From Ficedula albicollis (Eukaryota > Chordata > Aves > Passeriformes > Muscicapidae): a stretch of 64,000 bases of DNA. Of this stretch, positions 49,921 to 62,300 are shown piece after piece. The notes under the pieces are model-generated. The model searched no databases and was not told where the DNA came from. It saw only the letters and a program-made list of their open reading frames with translations. The position numbers and the translations under genes were made by a program. The stretch spans positions 310,001 through 374,000 of the forward strand of contig NW_004775939.1 in NCBI RefSeq assembly GCF_000247815.1, written 5' to 3'. Within the stretch, counting starts at the first letter, position 1; every line of letters begins with the position of its first letter.

Positions 49921-52900
49921 ATGATGGAGTGACATTCATAGCATTGCAGTAAAAATCTGCGTAATAATGGAAGTAATCCATCATCACTGAAAGAAGGAAT
50001 AAGCACAGTGTTGATATTTCCTACTGTAAAATTCTGCAAACATGTCTGCTGGCCACAAAAGAACTTCTTTGCTCACAGAAGTTTACATTATTTTCTACTG
50101 AGGGCCTAGTGGCATTTGAAGGCTAATTTGGAGTAATGGTTATACCTGGAACCACTTTTTAAACAGGGGCAAAGTTTAATAAAAGCTTTGAAGCAAGAGC
50201 AGTTCTGGGCATAAATCTACAGCTGGAGTTCGAAGCCTGTTTGATGACAGGATCAACAAGTTTAAAGTTTTGATTGTCTTGCTTTGTGGAGTTTTTCTCT
50301 TGAACACCCAAAATGAAGATGGATATTCCTGATCATTTGCTAATAGTACCTAGACAGTGGATTTTACAATTGTCTGGAATAGCAGGCCATAATTTATGTA
50401 GCTACTTGAGCAGCAGATGAACAGAAGCCCAAATTTCAAGAAACGAAAAAGTGACATAACTCATTTTCCAAATCAATCATTATCATAGTAACATGGTTTG
50501 TGTAGAAAATAAACTGCAAAAGACTTCTTATACTTTAAACTGTAGTAACAGATGATGCAAATTTCACATCACAGAGAATAACAAGAGAAAAGTTACTGTA
50601 ATATATGTCATGCAGTCTGGAAAAGAGAAAGACAAGAGACATGTTTCCTGAACTGAGCAGGAGGAAGCAACATATCCTACCCTATGCAAGCCAGAACAAC
50701 ATTTCTTTTGCATTATCTTAAAAAAATTTAGCAAGGACTGCAAACATAAAATTAAACTTCAATTATTTTCTTTAGTGATTTCACAAAACCTTTTCTGAAT
50801 GTTGTTACTAATTGAAATACAGAGGCTAACATAAGTGTCTTGATTTTACTCAGCACCTATTAGGGCATGTGTGCTTGATTAATTGAGAGAAAGTCAACTT
50901 CGTGGAACTTCCATAGAAAAATCTGTGGAAATATGTGGGAAAAAGATGGAAAAATTTTCACTTCAGACAGAACAAACAAATTACCTAAGAGATTCACTGG
51001 ATATCTAAAAATTGTATTGGTAAAAAAACAACCAAACAAGTGTAGTGATTTTGATTTGCTAATTTGAGGTTTTTTAATTGATGTACTAATTTATGTCATG
51101 GCTTTAGTGTTGGTTAATTTGCTAGTATGGTTACTAGAATTATTTATTTATTTTTTCTTGTAAGATAGGTTAAGGAGGGAAGGTAAAGGAGGCTTAAATT
51201 TTGAAAAGCATAAAGAAAACTTTATTAATAGAAATTAAAAGAAAAAAAAGAACTAGAAAAAAGTTTTAGATTATTTATCCTCTTTTTCACACCCCTTTTT
51301 TTTATATTGACAATGTATAGAAATAAATTAGTCAGTTAACTATTTCTAAAGTAGCAATTTTTAAATTTATTTGGGGAGGGGAGTTTTTTTCTTTAGTTTA
51401 TGAACACTTCTTGATAATAAAAAGTTTTTTTGTTGCTTTAATGTTATAGTGAATTCGTTGTTTGGGAGAATGGAAATTTTATTATTGTGTAAAAGTCTTT
51501 TTTTTAACTTAGAGTTTTCTTTATAGGTGTTTTTGAGGACTATGTTAATTTATGGAGTACTATTTTAATGGATGAAATTGTTAAAAACCACAAGTTTATT
51601 TAACTTTGAGATAATTTTTATATTTGGGAACAGGGGTCTTTTTTTTCTTTGGGTGTAAGGGGTCTTTATCATTTCTTTTTCTGTTTAAACTTTTTCATGT
51701 GTTTATTTTAGTATTGGTCCTTCTGCTCATGACTGTGGTTAGAACACTTTATTTCTCTAAAATATATTTTACGTGTTATGGGGAAAAAAGTCTGGTTTAT
51801 CAATTGTATCTTCTCTATAGCTCTACAAGAGGATTTTAGTTTAAGAGTGAAGCATTTGTATTAATCTTTTCTATTTGGGATTTGATTTTTACTTTATTGA
51901 CCTTGGTGTTTTTACGTTGGTTTTTCGTGTGTCTATTATTATTATTATTATTTTTTTTTTTTTTTTTAATTTGGGAGGGGGTGTAAGGTCTGCAAGTCTC
52001 ATCTGTGTAGTGAAAGAGTTGGTATTTTGATTGAAGCTTGCAGATGGTTATGTGATCCCTGCTGGGTGGTGGCGGAGTTGTTTATGGTGAGAGTTTTTGG
52101 GGCTGCACTGGGGGAAGCTGGGATTTTAGTAGGCTGGAACACAGGGCACTGTTTCGCCTCCCCCTGCTGGGTGGATTTTGTTGAAGTTTAGCAGCAGCAG
52201 CATTCCAGGTGTGCTTTGGGCTTGGTTTGGCTGCTCTGGGGCGAGGGGGATTTGGCTTGGCTAGCGCTGCATTGGAGCAGCCTGGGGTTTGGGATGTTTC
52301 CCAGGAAGGGTCCCCACGGTACAGCCTTCCCAGCCTGGCTGTGTAGAGGGGCTGCTGTCTGTGCTGAGACCAGAACAGAAAGAGAGGTTTTGGGGTTTGC
52401 TAGTTTTAAAATGTGTGTTCACAGAGGTGTGTTCAGCTTCCTCCATGGTTTAACATGTTGTCAGTTCCCAAAACCAATCACCAATTTGTCTTTGCCAGAC
52501 CCAGAGGAAACTCTCAACAGCTTCTCAGGAAATCATTTCTGTGTGTGTCTTCTTCCCTCCTCAATAAATGTCATATGTGCAAAACCCACACAACAAGAAA
52601 GCCCCAAACAAAACCAATGAAAAAAAGACAACCACACAAATATCTAAAGACATTTCTAGGAAGAACGTTTATAGTGAAATGATTAAGAAATCAGTTCGGA
52701 AGAAGCTCTGGGAAAAATGATGTGTTAAACTGGGGTTAGTTCTGCAAGATGTGATTCCCCTTACCATGCTGATTAACAGGTGGTGGAGTACAAGGAAGTG
52801 GGAATTAGGGTCTTCAAGATCACTTAAGACATGTTCATGAAACAAAACCCGTAACTGGGATGTACTGCCATGACAAATTCAGGACATAGAGTAGAAACAA

Positions 52901-53019
52901 ATATTGATAGACTTGCATTGTTCTTCAGAAAGGCTATGAGACAGTCCTACTAAAAATAAGGAAGAAGTCTGTTAACAGTTTTGTGTTGTGCGTGTGAAAG
53001 CTCTTAATTATTCGAGTCA
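49921..53019. other. Intergenic; strongly T/G-biased segment 51,040-52,000
   Basis: The plus strand from about 51,040 is T-rich with long T and A runs, then becomes G-rich to about 52,330. It has the feel of a decayed LTR-element piece, but no boundaries or proteins were found. Confidence 0.35.
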
Positions 53020-53425
53020 AAGAACCAGAGAATGGTTTGGGTTGGAAGGGACCTTGCAAAACACCTTATTCCAACCCTCTGCCTTGTGCAGGGACAACTT
53101 CCACTACACCAGGTTGCTCAAAGCCCCAACTATGCTGCTCTTGAAACACAGGGATGAGGCATCCACAACTTCTCTTGGTGACCTGTTCCAGCACCTCATT
53201 GCCCTCCCAGTAGAGAATTTCTTCCTATTATGTTTTCTAAGTCTGCCCTTTGACAGTTTAAAGCCATTCTCCCTTGTTTTATCACTACATGCCCTTGCTA
53301 AAAGTCCCCCTCTGACCTTGGTGTGGCTTGCTTCAGTTACTGGGAGGTGATTCAACATCTTTCTGGAGCATTCTCTTGCTCCAGCTGAATAATCCCAAAT
53401 CTCTCAGCCTGTCTTCATAATCAAA
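53020..53425 (-). mobile_element. CR1 LINE 3' end
   Basis: AGAATGGTTTGGGTTGGAAG, CTCCCAGTAGAGAATTTCTT and TTAAAGCCATTCTCCCTTG give an antisense CR1 with its 3' tail at the left. Confidence 0.88.
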
Positions 53426-54639
53426 ACTCAATACCACACAACATCTCATCAAATTACCAACAAGTAAATCTGTAGGAAACACCAACAGGCATCTGGTGCA
53501 GCCCAAGTCACCATGACATTAGCATCACTGGTTCTGGAGAATACAATGACAATGAATAATCACTTTCTTAGCAAGTCAAATCTCAGAGAAGTTGAAAAAT
53601 ATTTCAAATTAATTCAACTCAATTCCCATTATGCCAAATGTCATGGTCTGAAACAAACGGAACAAGGTTCTAAATAAACATTAGGAGGCAAAAATCTTAA
53701 TACATTACAGAAAAGGATTGAATAAGGCTTTTTAATGGTATAACATCTTCAGACTTCTGTATGTCTGACAACTGAAATTCCTATCAAAGATATGAAGAGC
53801 CTAGACAGGTCTACCAAACTCCTAAATCTTCTACAGCACAACCTTCTCTTCTGGTGTGTTCTGTCCTAGTACCATCTAGAGCCTGCTCCCTAAAGAGATC
53901 AAAGAATTTTGTGCTTTTCTTATCACACTGGGAAACAAATGCGCCATGTGAAGCAAAGAGGACCAAAATGCTGTTAGACTCAGGTACTTAAAACTCTTAT
54001 AATTTTTTTTCATATGTTGGTACAACCTCCCATAAACTTCATTTGTTTTGCCGTTTTTTGTATGTTCTGCTAAACAAATGATTTATGATGCACTCCTATG
54101 AATAAGAGCAAAATACTTCCATATTTTATATGGAAGAAAATAATAACTATATTAACTTACAGTTAATACAATAATATACTTAACTTTGTTTGGCAGCACC
54201 ACAGAGGAGATGAGATGGCAAGAGCAATGTAACCATGTAAATGTACTTGAAAATCACCTGTCCCAAGTATATGGCCTTTTTAAAATGCAGACTAATCAAT
54301 ATACATCCTGATAAAAGAATAAAGTGTGCTGTCACTCTGTCTAATCTAGATACCAATGGCAGTAATTTAGTGGCAAACTTCTGTAGCATTTCTAGCTGGC
54401 AAATGACACTTCTCATTGTCTTTCACTAAAACAGAAAAGATGTTTGCTGCAGCACAACCTGTTCTGATAAGAAAACAGAGTAAGATTCTTTCAGAATTCT
54501 GAACATTGCTTTAAGGTTCTCACAGCACAAGAAACAGTGTCCTTATGCTTTAATCAAAATAATAAGAATAAGAAGCTAAATTTTCTACTTTCAATAAGTT
54601 ATGCATGAAGATTTACAGGTGCAAACCCCACATATTTTT
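53426..54639. other. Intergenic, nothing recognised
   Basis: AT-rich, no supported feature. Confidence 0.5.
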
Positions 54640-54800
54640 CATGGAATCATTGAGCAGTTTGAGTTGAAAGGGAATTTTAAAATTCATCTAACCCAACTCC
54701 TCTCTAATGAGCAGGGGTATTGAGCAGATCAGGTTGTTCAGAGCCCCATCCAAATTCCTTCTGAATGTTTCCAAGAATGTGGCATCTACAACCAAAATGG
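54640..54800 (-). mobile_element. CR1 3' fragment
   Basis: GGAATCATTGAGCAGTTTGA, CATCTAACCCAACTCC and TCAGAGCCCCATCCAAATTC are degraded antisense CR1. Confidence 0.7.
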
Positions 54801-57800
54801 AAGACTATATTCATAGAGGAGCAAGCTAACAGTGTGGTACCCCTTAGTTCAAAAGTTGTAGGTTTTGTTGAGTCATTTTTCACAGTGAATGTAACCAAAA
54901 TCAGAATTTTTACCTTCTTGTGTACCAAAAGGCTGGGCAGAAGCTCCATATGGGTTTCATTAGGCTGTTGCAGCCTGATGTTAGGTTTTTTAAAAATCTG
55001 TGTGTCCTTTTTCAACTCAGTAGTCACACGCTGTGCAGCCCTAGTAAGATGAATCACTGTGCTGCTTTCTCAGCATCATCACCAGAGATTGCTTTTAAGT
55101 ATCCTTATTCATTTGTGCGCACATAGGCAAGGACATACCACGCATACACATATGCACAAAGATCTCTCTTGGGGCAAAGATCTCAGTAGTGGCTGTGCAG
55201 CAGAGATTTCAGAGATTTCAGCAGAGATTTCATATACGTGCTCCACGTGAGGGAAAGGCTCTGAGGCACAGATGTCTTATGACAGCAGAAGCATCTAATA
55301 AAGTTTTATGACATAAAGATGGCATAAATTTGGACTCAAGTCTGTTTTCCTGCAGCACTGACTAAGAGAACTAAATCAGGTGTTAAAAATGGAGAGACTC
55401 TGATGAATAGAGGAGACTAATTTTTGAGAGTTATGGAGGGTGTGAGGATATGAGAAGGAGCATCTTCCTTTTTCAGCAGCTCTCCAACCAACTGTTCTTC
55501 TGTCTCTCTTCTTTTTGGTGTGAAAGTATGGGGACAAGAAGAGATGGGCCTTATTCCACAACTGGATGGGAGACCAGAATCACCTGTCAACTTTATGTTA
55601 TTTTGTTGTGAGGGAAGGGTGAAATGCCACTTTACTCCCTAACTACGCTTCCCCATCAGGAAGCCTGGCATTGTGTGGAGGGAGGAAGGACCCACAGAGC
55701 TGTCCTGCCAACATTGGCACAGGTCAGGTTAGAGAGGCAAGAACTTCATAGACAGGCTTGAAAGGTGGGAAAGCAAAAAATACGAGTGGTCATCAGGAAA
55801 AAAAAACAGTTGAGGAGGGAATGAGAGATAAGGGGGAAAGCAGAGTCGAGCTGTGTGTGCCGGGGAAGGCACTGGTGATGTTCTGTAGGCAAAAAGAAAA
55901 TTGCCAGTTGATGGCCTGGATCTGTCATGGTTTTACCGAAGCCATCATCATGCCCCATGCAGCCTTGCCCACCTGGAATGTGAGAGCAAAAGTGAGAAAA
56001 CCCATGGCTTGAGATAAAGACAGCTGGTAAAAGAAAAAACTGCACATACAAGGAAAGCAAAAAAGGAATGAATTCCTGCAGTTGGGCAGCTGTTTAGCCA
56101 TCTCCAGGAGAGAAGGGCCCCATCACATGTAATGGCAACCTGGGAGGACAAAGCCTATCTCTCCAAAACATCAACCCCCTTCCTCCTTCCTCCCCCTTTA
56201 TATACTGAGCATGATGCTATATAATCTGGAATACTCCTTTGGTCATTTGGATCAGCTTTCCTGGCTGTGTCCCCTCCTAGCTCCTTGTGCACACCTAGCC
56301 TCCTTGCTGGTGAACTGGATGGAGAGAGAGACAAAAAAGTCTGTCCCCAAGCCCTGTTCAGCAGCAATGAAAACATCCCTGTGTTTTCAGCACAAATCCA
56401 AAACAATGTTCCATACAAAACAAACCACTATCTCAATCAAAACCAGCACAGACGAGCACATAATCACTTTTGAATTTTGAACTTGGGAAAAGAATGGAAG
56501 TTCCTCAGAAGCCTACTACCTCAAATTTTGTGCAATTTGCTCAGAGCTCTGCTTTTCAGCAGGGGCTCCTGACTGATGGCAACTATCTTGGTCTTGCAAT
56601 CATGCTGCTTATCCCCAACCTATCTCAGGTGATGCATATACATTTTGAGTGCACAGGATGTGCCCAGAATTCAGAAGGGATTCAGTCTTTCTTTTAGGTC
56701 CCACAGGTGTCCGTGATAATTAACATAGAGAACTATTAAGAAAAAATAATTATTTGCTTTGAACCAAAGAGGAAAACTCAAGTGCAGGTAAAATTCCAGG
56801 AAATACAGCAGAAGTGCCAGCACATTTTGAGTTGATTCAGAAGAAGCAATAGACACACATTTTACTCAGAATAATGAATAGAAAAAATATTTTAATAGTT
56901 TGAGAAAACTTTTGCTATTTGTGCAACTGATGAGTCAGTATTAATCTGTAAACTTTAAACCTGATAACATAGCTGTGTGATGCATATTGCTTTCTCCTAG
57001 ATCATGAGTCAGTGATAGAAACAGATAGACCACAAAGTCACATCAGCAGAGAAGAATTCAACAAACACAAAAAAACCCCACATCTGTGCCTCTCTGAAGT
57101 GAAAATGCCAGAAAAAGTCATCAATGAAAATGCCAGCAAATGTCATCAGTAAGCACTAAACTGCCACTAGGAAACCCCTTGGTTGGACCCCATGGGTGTG
57201 AAGGCTGCTGCCAGGTCCCTGTGGCAGATCTGCTGCACCTCACAGTGGCACAGTGTCAAGCAGGAGCCCTGGTAGAGCTGGAGGGTGCGTTGCGGGACAG
57301 TGGGCAGCACTGGCCTCACATATCTCCAGGGCAGAGCCCAAAATCTAGTGTTAGAACAACCCCAGTTTCATTTTCCACCTCACACTAGGGGTTCCTGGTG
57401 ATGGCTTCAAATTGCGGTGATGCAGATTACCGTGCACTAAATTTAGTGTTTGGGGTTTTTTTTAAAATGGAAATTTCTAAACAATGAATTCTTGACAAGC
57501 GTTTGCAGTTATTGAGTAATTTCAAAATGTGACAAACTGTCTGTGCAACACAATTGATCTCTCCTTTTGATGTTTTAGAATAATTATTATTGGGACTCAT
57601 GTATGACTAGAACTATTCTTCTTCAGGAAGACAGTGAGAAGAAACATGGTGTGGGCACTCATTCCTCAGTGTCTTGAAGGTAATCTCTCCATGATTTTAT
57701 GAACAATATAGTTCTCTAACATCAAACTTATACCCACAGTCATTTTTTTTTCTTTATTTATTTATCTTCTTTGTGACCTGGTAGCCCGGAACACTTAAGC

Positions 57801-58164
57801 TTTTTTGGTTACGTGACAAAGTTTTTTTTACACAGACAGCAGGCCTTCTCCTTTCTTGATTGTTCTTTCTTAGAATATTTACATACAAAGAAGATTTGAT
57901 GGTTTCTTTGGTTTCTTTTTCCTCTTAATTGAGCTACTATTACAAATGTCTAGCAGTACACTTGTAAGTCTATTTGAGGTGCATTAATGGAAATCTGTAA
58001 AAAAAAATTATTATTCATGCTGGGGGAAGCTGTAGAGATCTGGGACAGGGGGAAAAAAATTACCTAATTAAATTGGTAAAGAAAGCATTAGCCTGAAGCA
58101 TATTTCTGTAAGGGAAAACAATTGGTGTAAAGTTGATAGTCATGAGGTGAGTGGTAAGACTTGG
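54801..58164. other. Intergenic, nothing recognised
   Basis: No gene supported. Small direct repeats occur near 55,200 (AGAGATTTCAGC-like) and near 57,105 (a 25-bp pair), plus a modestly GC-richer patch at 57,170-57,350. Confidence 0.45.
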
Positions 58165-58240
58165 CAGGGGCTTGGAACAAGATGAGCTTTAAGGTCCCTT
58201 CCAATCCAAACCATTCTATGTTTCTATGATTTTATAACAT
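58165..58240 (+). mobile_element. CR1 3' tail
   Basis: GATGAGCTTTAAGGTCCCTT then CCAATCCAAACCATTCTATG TTTCTATGATT, the CR1 terminus with its octamer-like ATTCTATG tail. Confidence 0.85.
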
Positions 58241-59024
58241 ACTGCTGATGTCTCCAGCTGTGGGCAGAAAGCATTAAGAAGACTGTCAATGGAGAGTGTG
58301 AGCGGGATTTTTAGCTACATTAGCATGAGGATCTGGCTGGTTATCCACAGAAAGCCATCAGAGACTCAGGACAAGGATCTGCTGGGACTAAGAGGCATGG
58401 GGGAAGAAAGCAGGTCTGTGAGTTTTCAGTGCACAGACAGGAGATGAATTTATGCTTACAGATGAGATACAGTCCAAAATGAGAAGAGAACATCAGATGA
58501 ACTTCTGCAGGGAAGGAAGGATACTGTCTTCCAAGAAAAATTGCATGTCACCATGGAAAAGTTAATATTCTTTGTTTGTTTGTGCTTTGTTACAGCACTT
58601 ACTAAGGTATCTTTGTGTGTCATTGACTTTTCTGTGGACATGCTGCCTGGAAATGAAAATTGAAGTTAACATGAAAAAGTAATTGTGTCATTTACAGCAA
58701 AAAATGTTCTTGCAATTTCCTTTAAGTGTCATTTCTGCTTAGCAGATTTTGAATGTCCTGACTCATATTTGGCTAGTATATGGTATCTTTAATATTTAGG
58801 AAACTTGTCTTTTTCTTGACAGTGACCTTAGAAAAATACTCAATAATCTAGTTATTCCAATTTGATGTCATATTCTTGCTAACTAAATATCTTCAATGGA
58901 GTTTTTACTGGTAGCTCTACCCTTAAGAATGACGTATGTAATTTTCTTTCTTGGATTGCTTGCATTTGAATTCTCCCCATTTTAATTATTTTTCACACAT
59001 TTTACATGTGCATTACATTTTTAC
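58241..59024. other. Intergenic, nothing recognised
   Basis: AT-rich, no supported feature. Confidence 0.5.
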
Positions 59025-59305
59025 AGGGTGTCAAAATCTTCTCAGTAGTGCCCATTGACAAGGCAAGATGCATTGGGCAAAATTTAAAACCTGGTATTTC
59101 ATCTGAACATGCAGACCCATCTTCTCTTCTGTCAGGGTTGCCCAGAAAGATTGTGACGCCTGCATTTACAGAGGTATTCAAAACCCTACTGGACATGATC
59201 ACTGGCAACCTGCTCTAGCTGACCCTGCTTGATTGAGGGGCTGGGCTCCAAGATATCAAGAAGCAACTTTCAGCCAAAACCATTTTGTGAATCCGTGAGA
59301 TTCCA
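59025..59305 (+). mobile_element. CR1 3' end
   Basis: GGTTGCCCAGAAAGATTGTG, GGCAACCTGCTCTAGCTGAC and CCCTGCTTGATTGAGGGGCT are sense CR1; the tail is TGTGAATCCGTGAGATT. Confidence 0.85.
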
Positions 59306-62300
59306 TTTGAAACCCCTGCAATCATAATACACTGACTTTACACTTATCACCACGTCCTAAGTGTCTCACAAGAGCAAGCAGCTTCTAGAAACACACGTTG
59401 ATGTTATGTTGGGAAAGCTGTGTCTGTGGCTTTTACCCATAGCCTTGGGTAGAAGCAGTTGAGGTTTTTACTCCATATCTGGGAGATCTGGAAGAGATGA
59501 TTGATGGTTCAAGTCACACCGGTGTCTAAGCTACTTGGCCGTCATTAGATGTGTGGTAATCTTTGTTCAGGTCATCTTCCAGAGATTTTGTTTTTGGGGC
59601 CTTGGGCATACTTACCTGCTTACTCCTTATTTTCAGTTTACACCTAGAAAGTTTTAATTGGTATTTATTTATCAGCTCTGAGAGTTTTGTGCTTGATTTC
59701 TTCAGAGAAAGAAGAAACTGTTGCTGCTTAGGAATGTGAAAATGGATATGTCTCCTCCCCTGTTCTTGTTTTCTTCTTTACAGTTTGTAAGCATTTACCA
59801 CCCTGCAGGAGCTGACTCATTACTCGGTATCTTTTGGTAAACAAGAGTTCACTGAGAGTGTGTATTTTCTTCCTCCCCTCAAGTTTACTTTTTCTCTAGC
59901 AGTTTTTGAAAGTCAAGTTCTTGCTATTCTTATGTCTCACTTTAGATACGACTTTATTTTATGACTTGTGTTTTGGGGGTGGTATTTTGGTGGAAGGTGG
60001 GGCAGAGGGAATTGTGTGGGTTGAGTTTTTTAATTGCTTATTTTTATTAAATAATGACAAATGGGTAGCATGGTTTTGCATTAATTCTATTTGCTGTTCC
60101 ACTTACCCTAAGACACAATTTTTTTTGCTGTACCTCATGAGTATAATGCAAGTTTCCCAGCATGGGGCTACCTGAACACTGGGGCATGTGGCCCAGACAC
60201 TACAAAACTGCTATCCCTGTGGATTTCTAAAACCTGGCTAAATCCTGAGCAGCCTGGTGTAATTTGCAAGTTAGCTGGACTACATAGCATCTCGAGGTGC
60301 CTTTTATTTAATCTTTCTCTGAGTCTATGCTTTCAAGCTGCTCTCTATATTGTGAACATCACTCCAACAAGGGAAGCCAAGTCTTAAAACTCCATGATCT
60401 GCTTTTTTAATGAAAAACACCCCAGCAAATATTGTGAAAATTAGAAAACAATAATAAAAATGTGCAGATATTATCTACAGTGTTTGTTATTTGTAAATAG
60501 AAACTACAATTCTGTGTGTGTTTTATCAGATAACATCAAGACAATAAGTCTTGATGAGTGTTTTCTTAAACACTTCTATTTTTTGGTGTTTGATTTGTGC
60601 AGCAAATACAAGAATATTTAATAAAACTACTAGATTTGACTCACTAGCTCATTTCAGTAGAAAAGCAATTATAGTATACCCAGTAGTATATCAATCACCC
60701 TTTGTTTAGATTCAGATTTTGTCTGGTCTTCATATCAGATAAGTTTCCCAGCAGCTATCTTTGGCTCAGGTTTTTGTGTTTAAATCTCCTTAAATGAGCA
60801 CTAATAGCTATAAAAACAAAGCCTGCAAGAAAGTTGTCTCACAGTAAGAAACAAATACAAGCTGTTTGTAAGATGTAAGCCTAATGCTTCATTAATTTGT
60901 AAACTCTGCAAACACTAAATGGTATTCATATGTTGATAATTCTAGCACAAATATTTTAACAAATGCTCCTTTAAAGACATTTCTGGAAGTTTGCAGTATT
61001 TAAAGGCATGGCTAGAGGTAGAACTCAATCTCTTTTCATTGCAGCAGAAATCAGGACTGACACTGGAACAGAAGGCGTGGTCTAGCACAGCTGACATAAA
61101 TTGCAACACAGGGAGAACTTAAATGCAGAGTCAAGATTTTGAAATAGAAAACACCTGGCACTTTTACCCTGGAGATTCTTCAGCTCTGTTAGACCCTCAC
61201 CTTCAGAAAAAACTCTCCACAAGTGCTGGGAGTGGTGTTTCTGTGCAGGTCTTCCCACTGTCCCAGGCTCAGACACACTTGGCAGCTGCAGGCTGAGCTC
61301 ATGCCTAACCCTCACCTGATGCAGAGAAGATGTTCCCTGATGAGGGCACATTTATCACACTTGACACACACTAAGAGTCTCACCTCCTTGCAGGTCACAG
61401 ATGGGTTGGCAATTTTTTAAAGCTGGAAGCATGATAATGGGAAATTCTTTCCTCTAACCACTTCCATATAAAATGAAAAACATATCTATTGCTAACTAAG
61501 ATTGGTCTGGGTAACAAATGCCTCTCTCTCATTCTCTTCCAAATGAAACTGGTGTAAGTTAGAGCCATGGCTCTTCATTGCTGTCTTTTGGGATGTAGAT
61601 AAAAATTTCCTTCTTCACAGAGATGTATGGCTTCACCAGGAGGCACTGGAAGCAATCTCAATATATCAAGTTCTCAAATGGTTGAATGAATATTTTTCTG
61701 GAGAAGGCATTTTGCTTTCCACTGGAAGAGGGGAGAGTAGACCCACATTTATGGCTCCCCCAGCTACTGCTTCAAAACCCAGACTGCTGTTTAAAACAAT
61801 GTGACAAAAGAAATATTTCCTGTTCATACCTGGGCTGCAGGTAGTGAGCACCCACTTAAATGAGGTGTTCCATTTCAGCTCTCTCTGAGAAGTTTTGGAA
61901 ATGTGACTCTCTTTTCTACTGGATAGGAATGTCAGGTCCCATCCTACTGTGCTCAGGGTGTCTAGCTCATGGCATGACAAAAGAACAGGACAATAAAGAG
62001 CTGTGGCAATGCTTCTTGACCAGGTGAAAAGTCTTTGTCATAATAATATGCAGCATCTCTTATTCTTTTCCTCCTTCTTCCCTCAAAGAAAGAAAGAAAG
62101 AAAAGACCAGTGTTTTTTTCTGTAAGAGATATCTGTTGCTAACACTCTTCTCTTGTTTGAGAAGCAAGGAATTAAAAGAATTAAAAAGAAACAACAAGGA
62201 TACGTTTGAAATGAAAATAGAAAAATTGCCTTGAGGAACACGTGACATGTTAACTCTTCATAGCACTAATTTAAAGGCATAGACACTATATATCTAAATA

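Noticed and set aside
49656..50039. 98-119-codon frames
   Set aside because: CR1 3' region translations, the same wording as the 34.6-kb copy.
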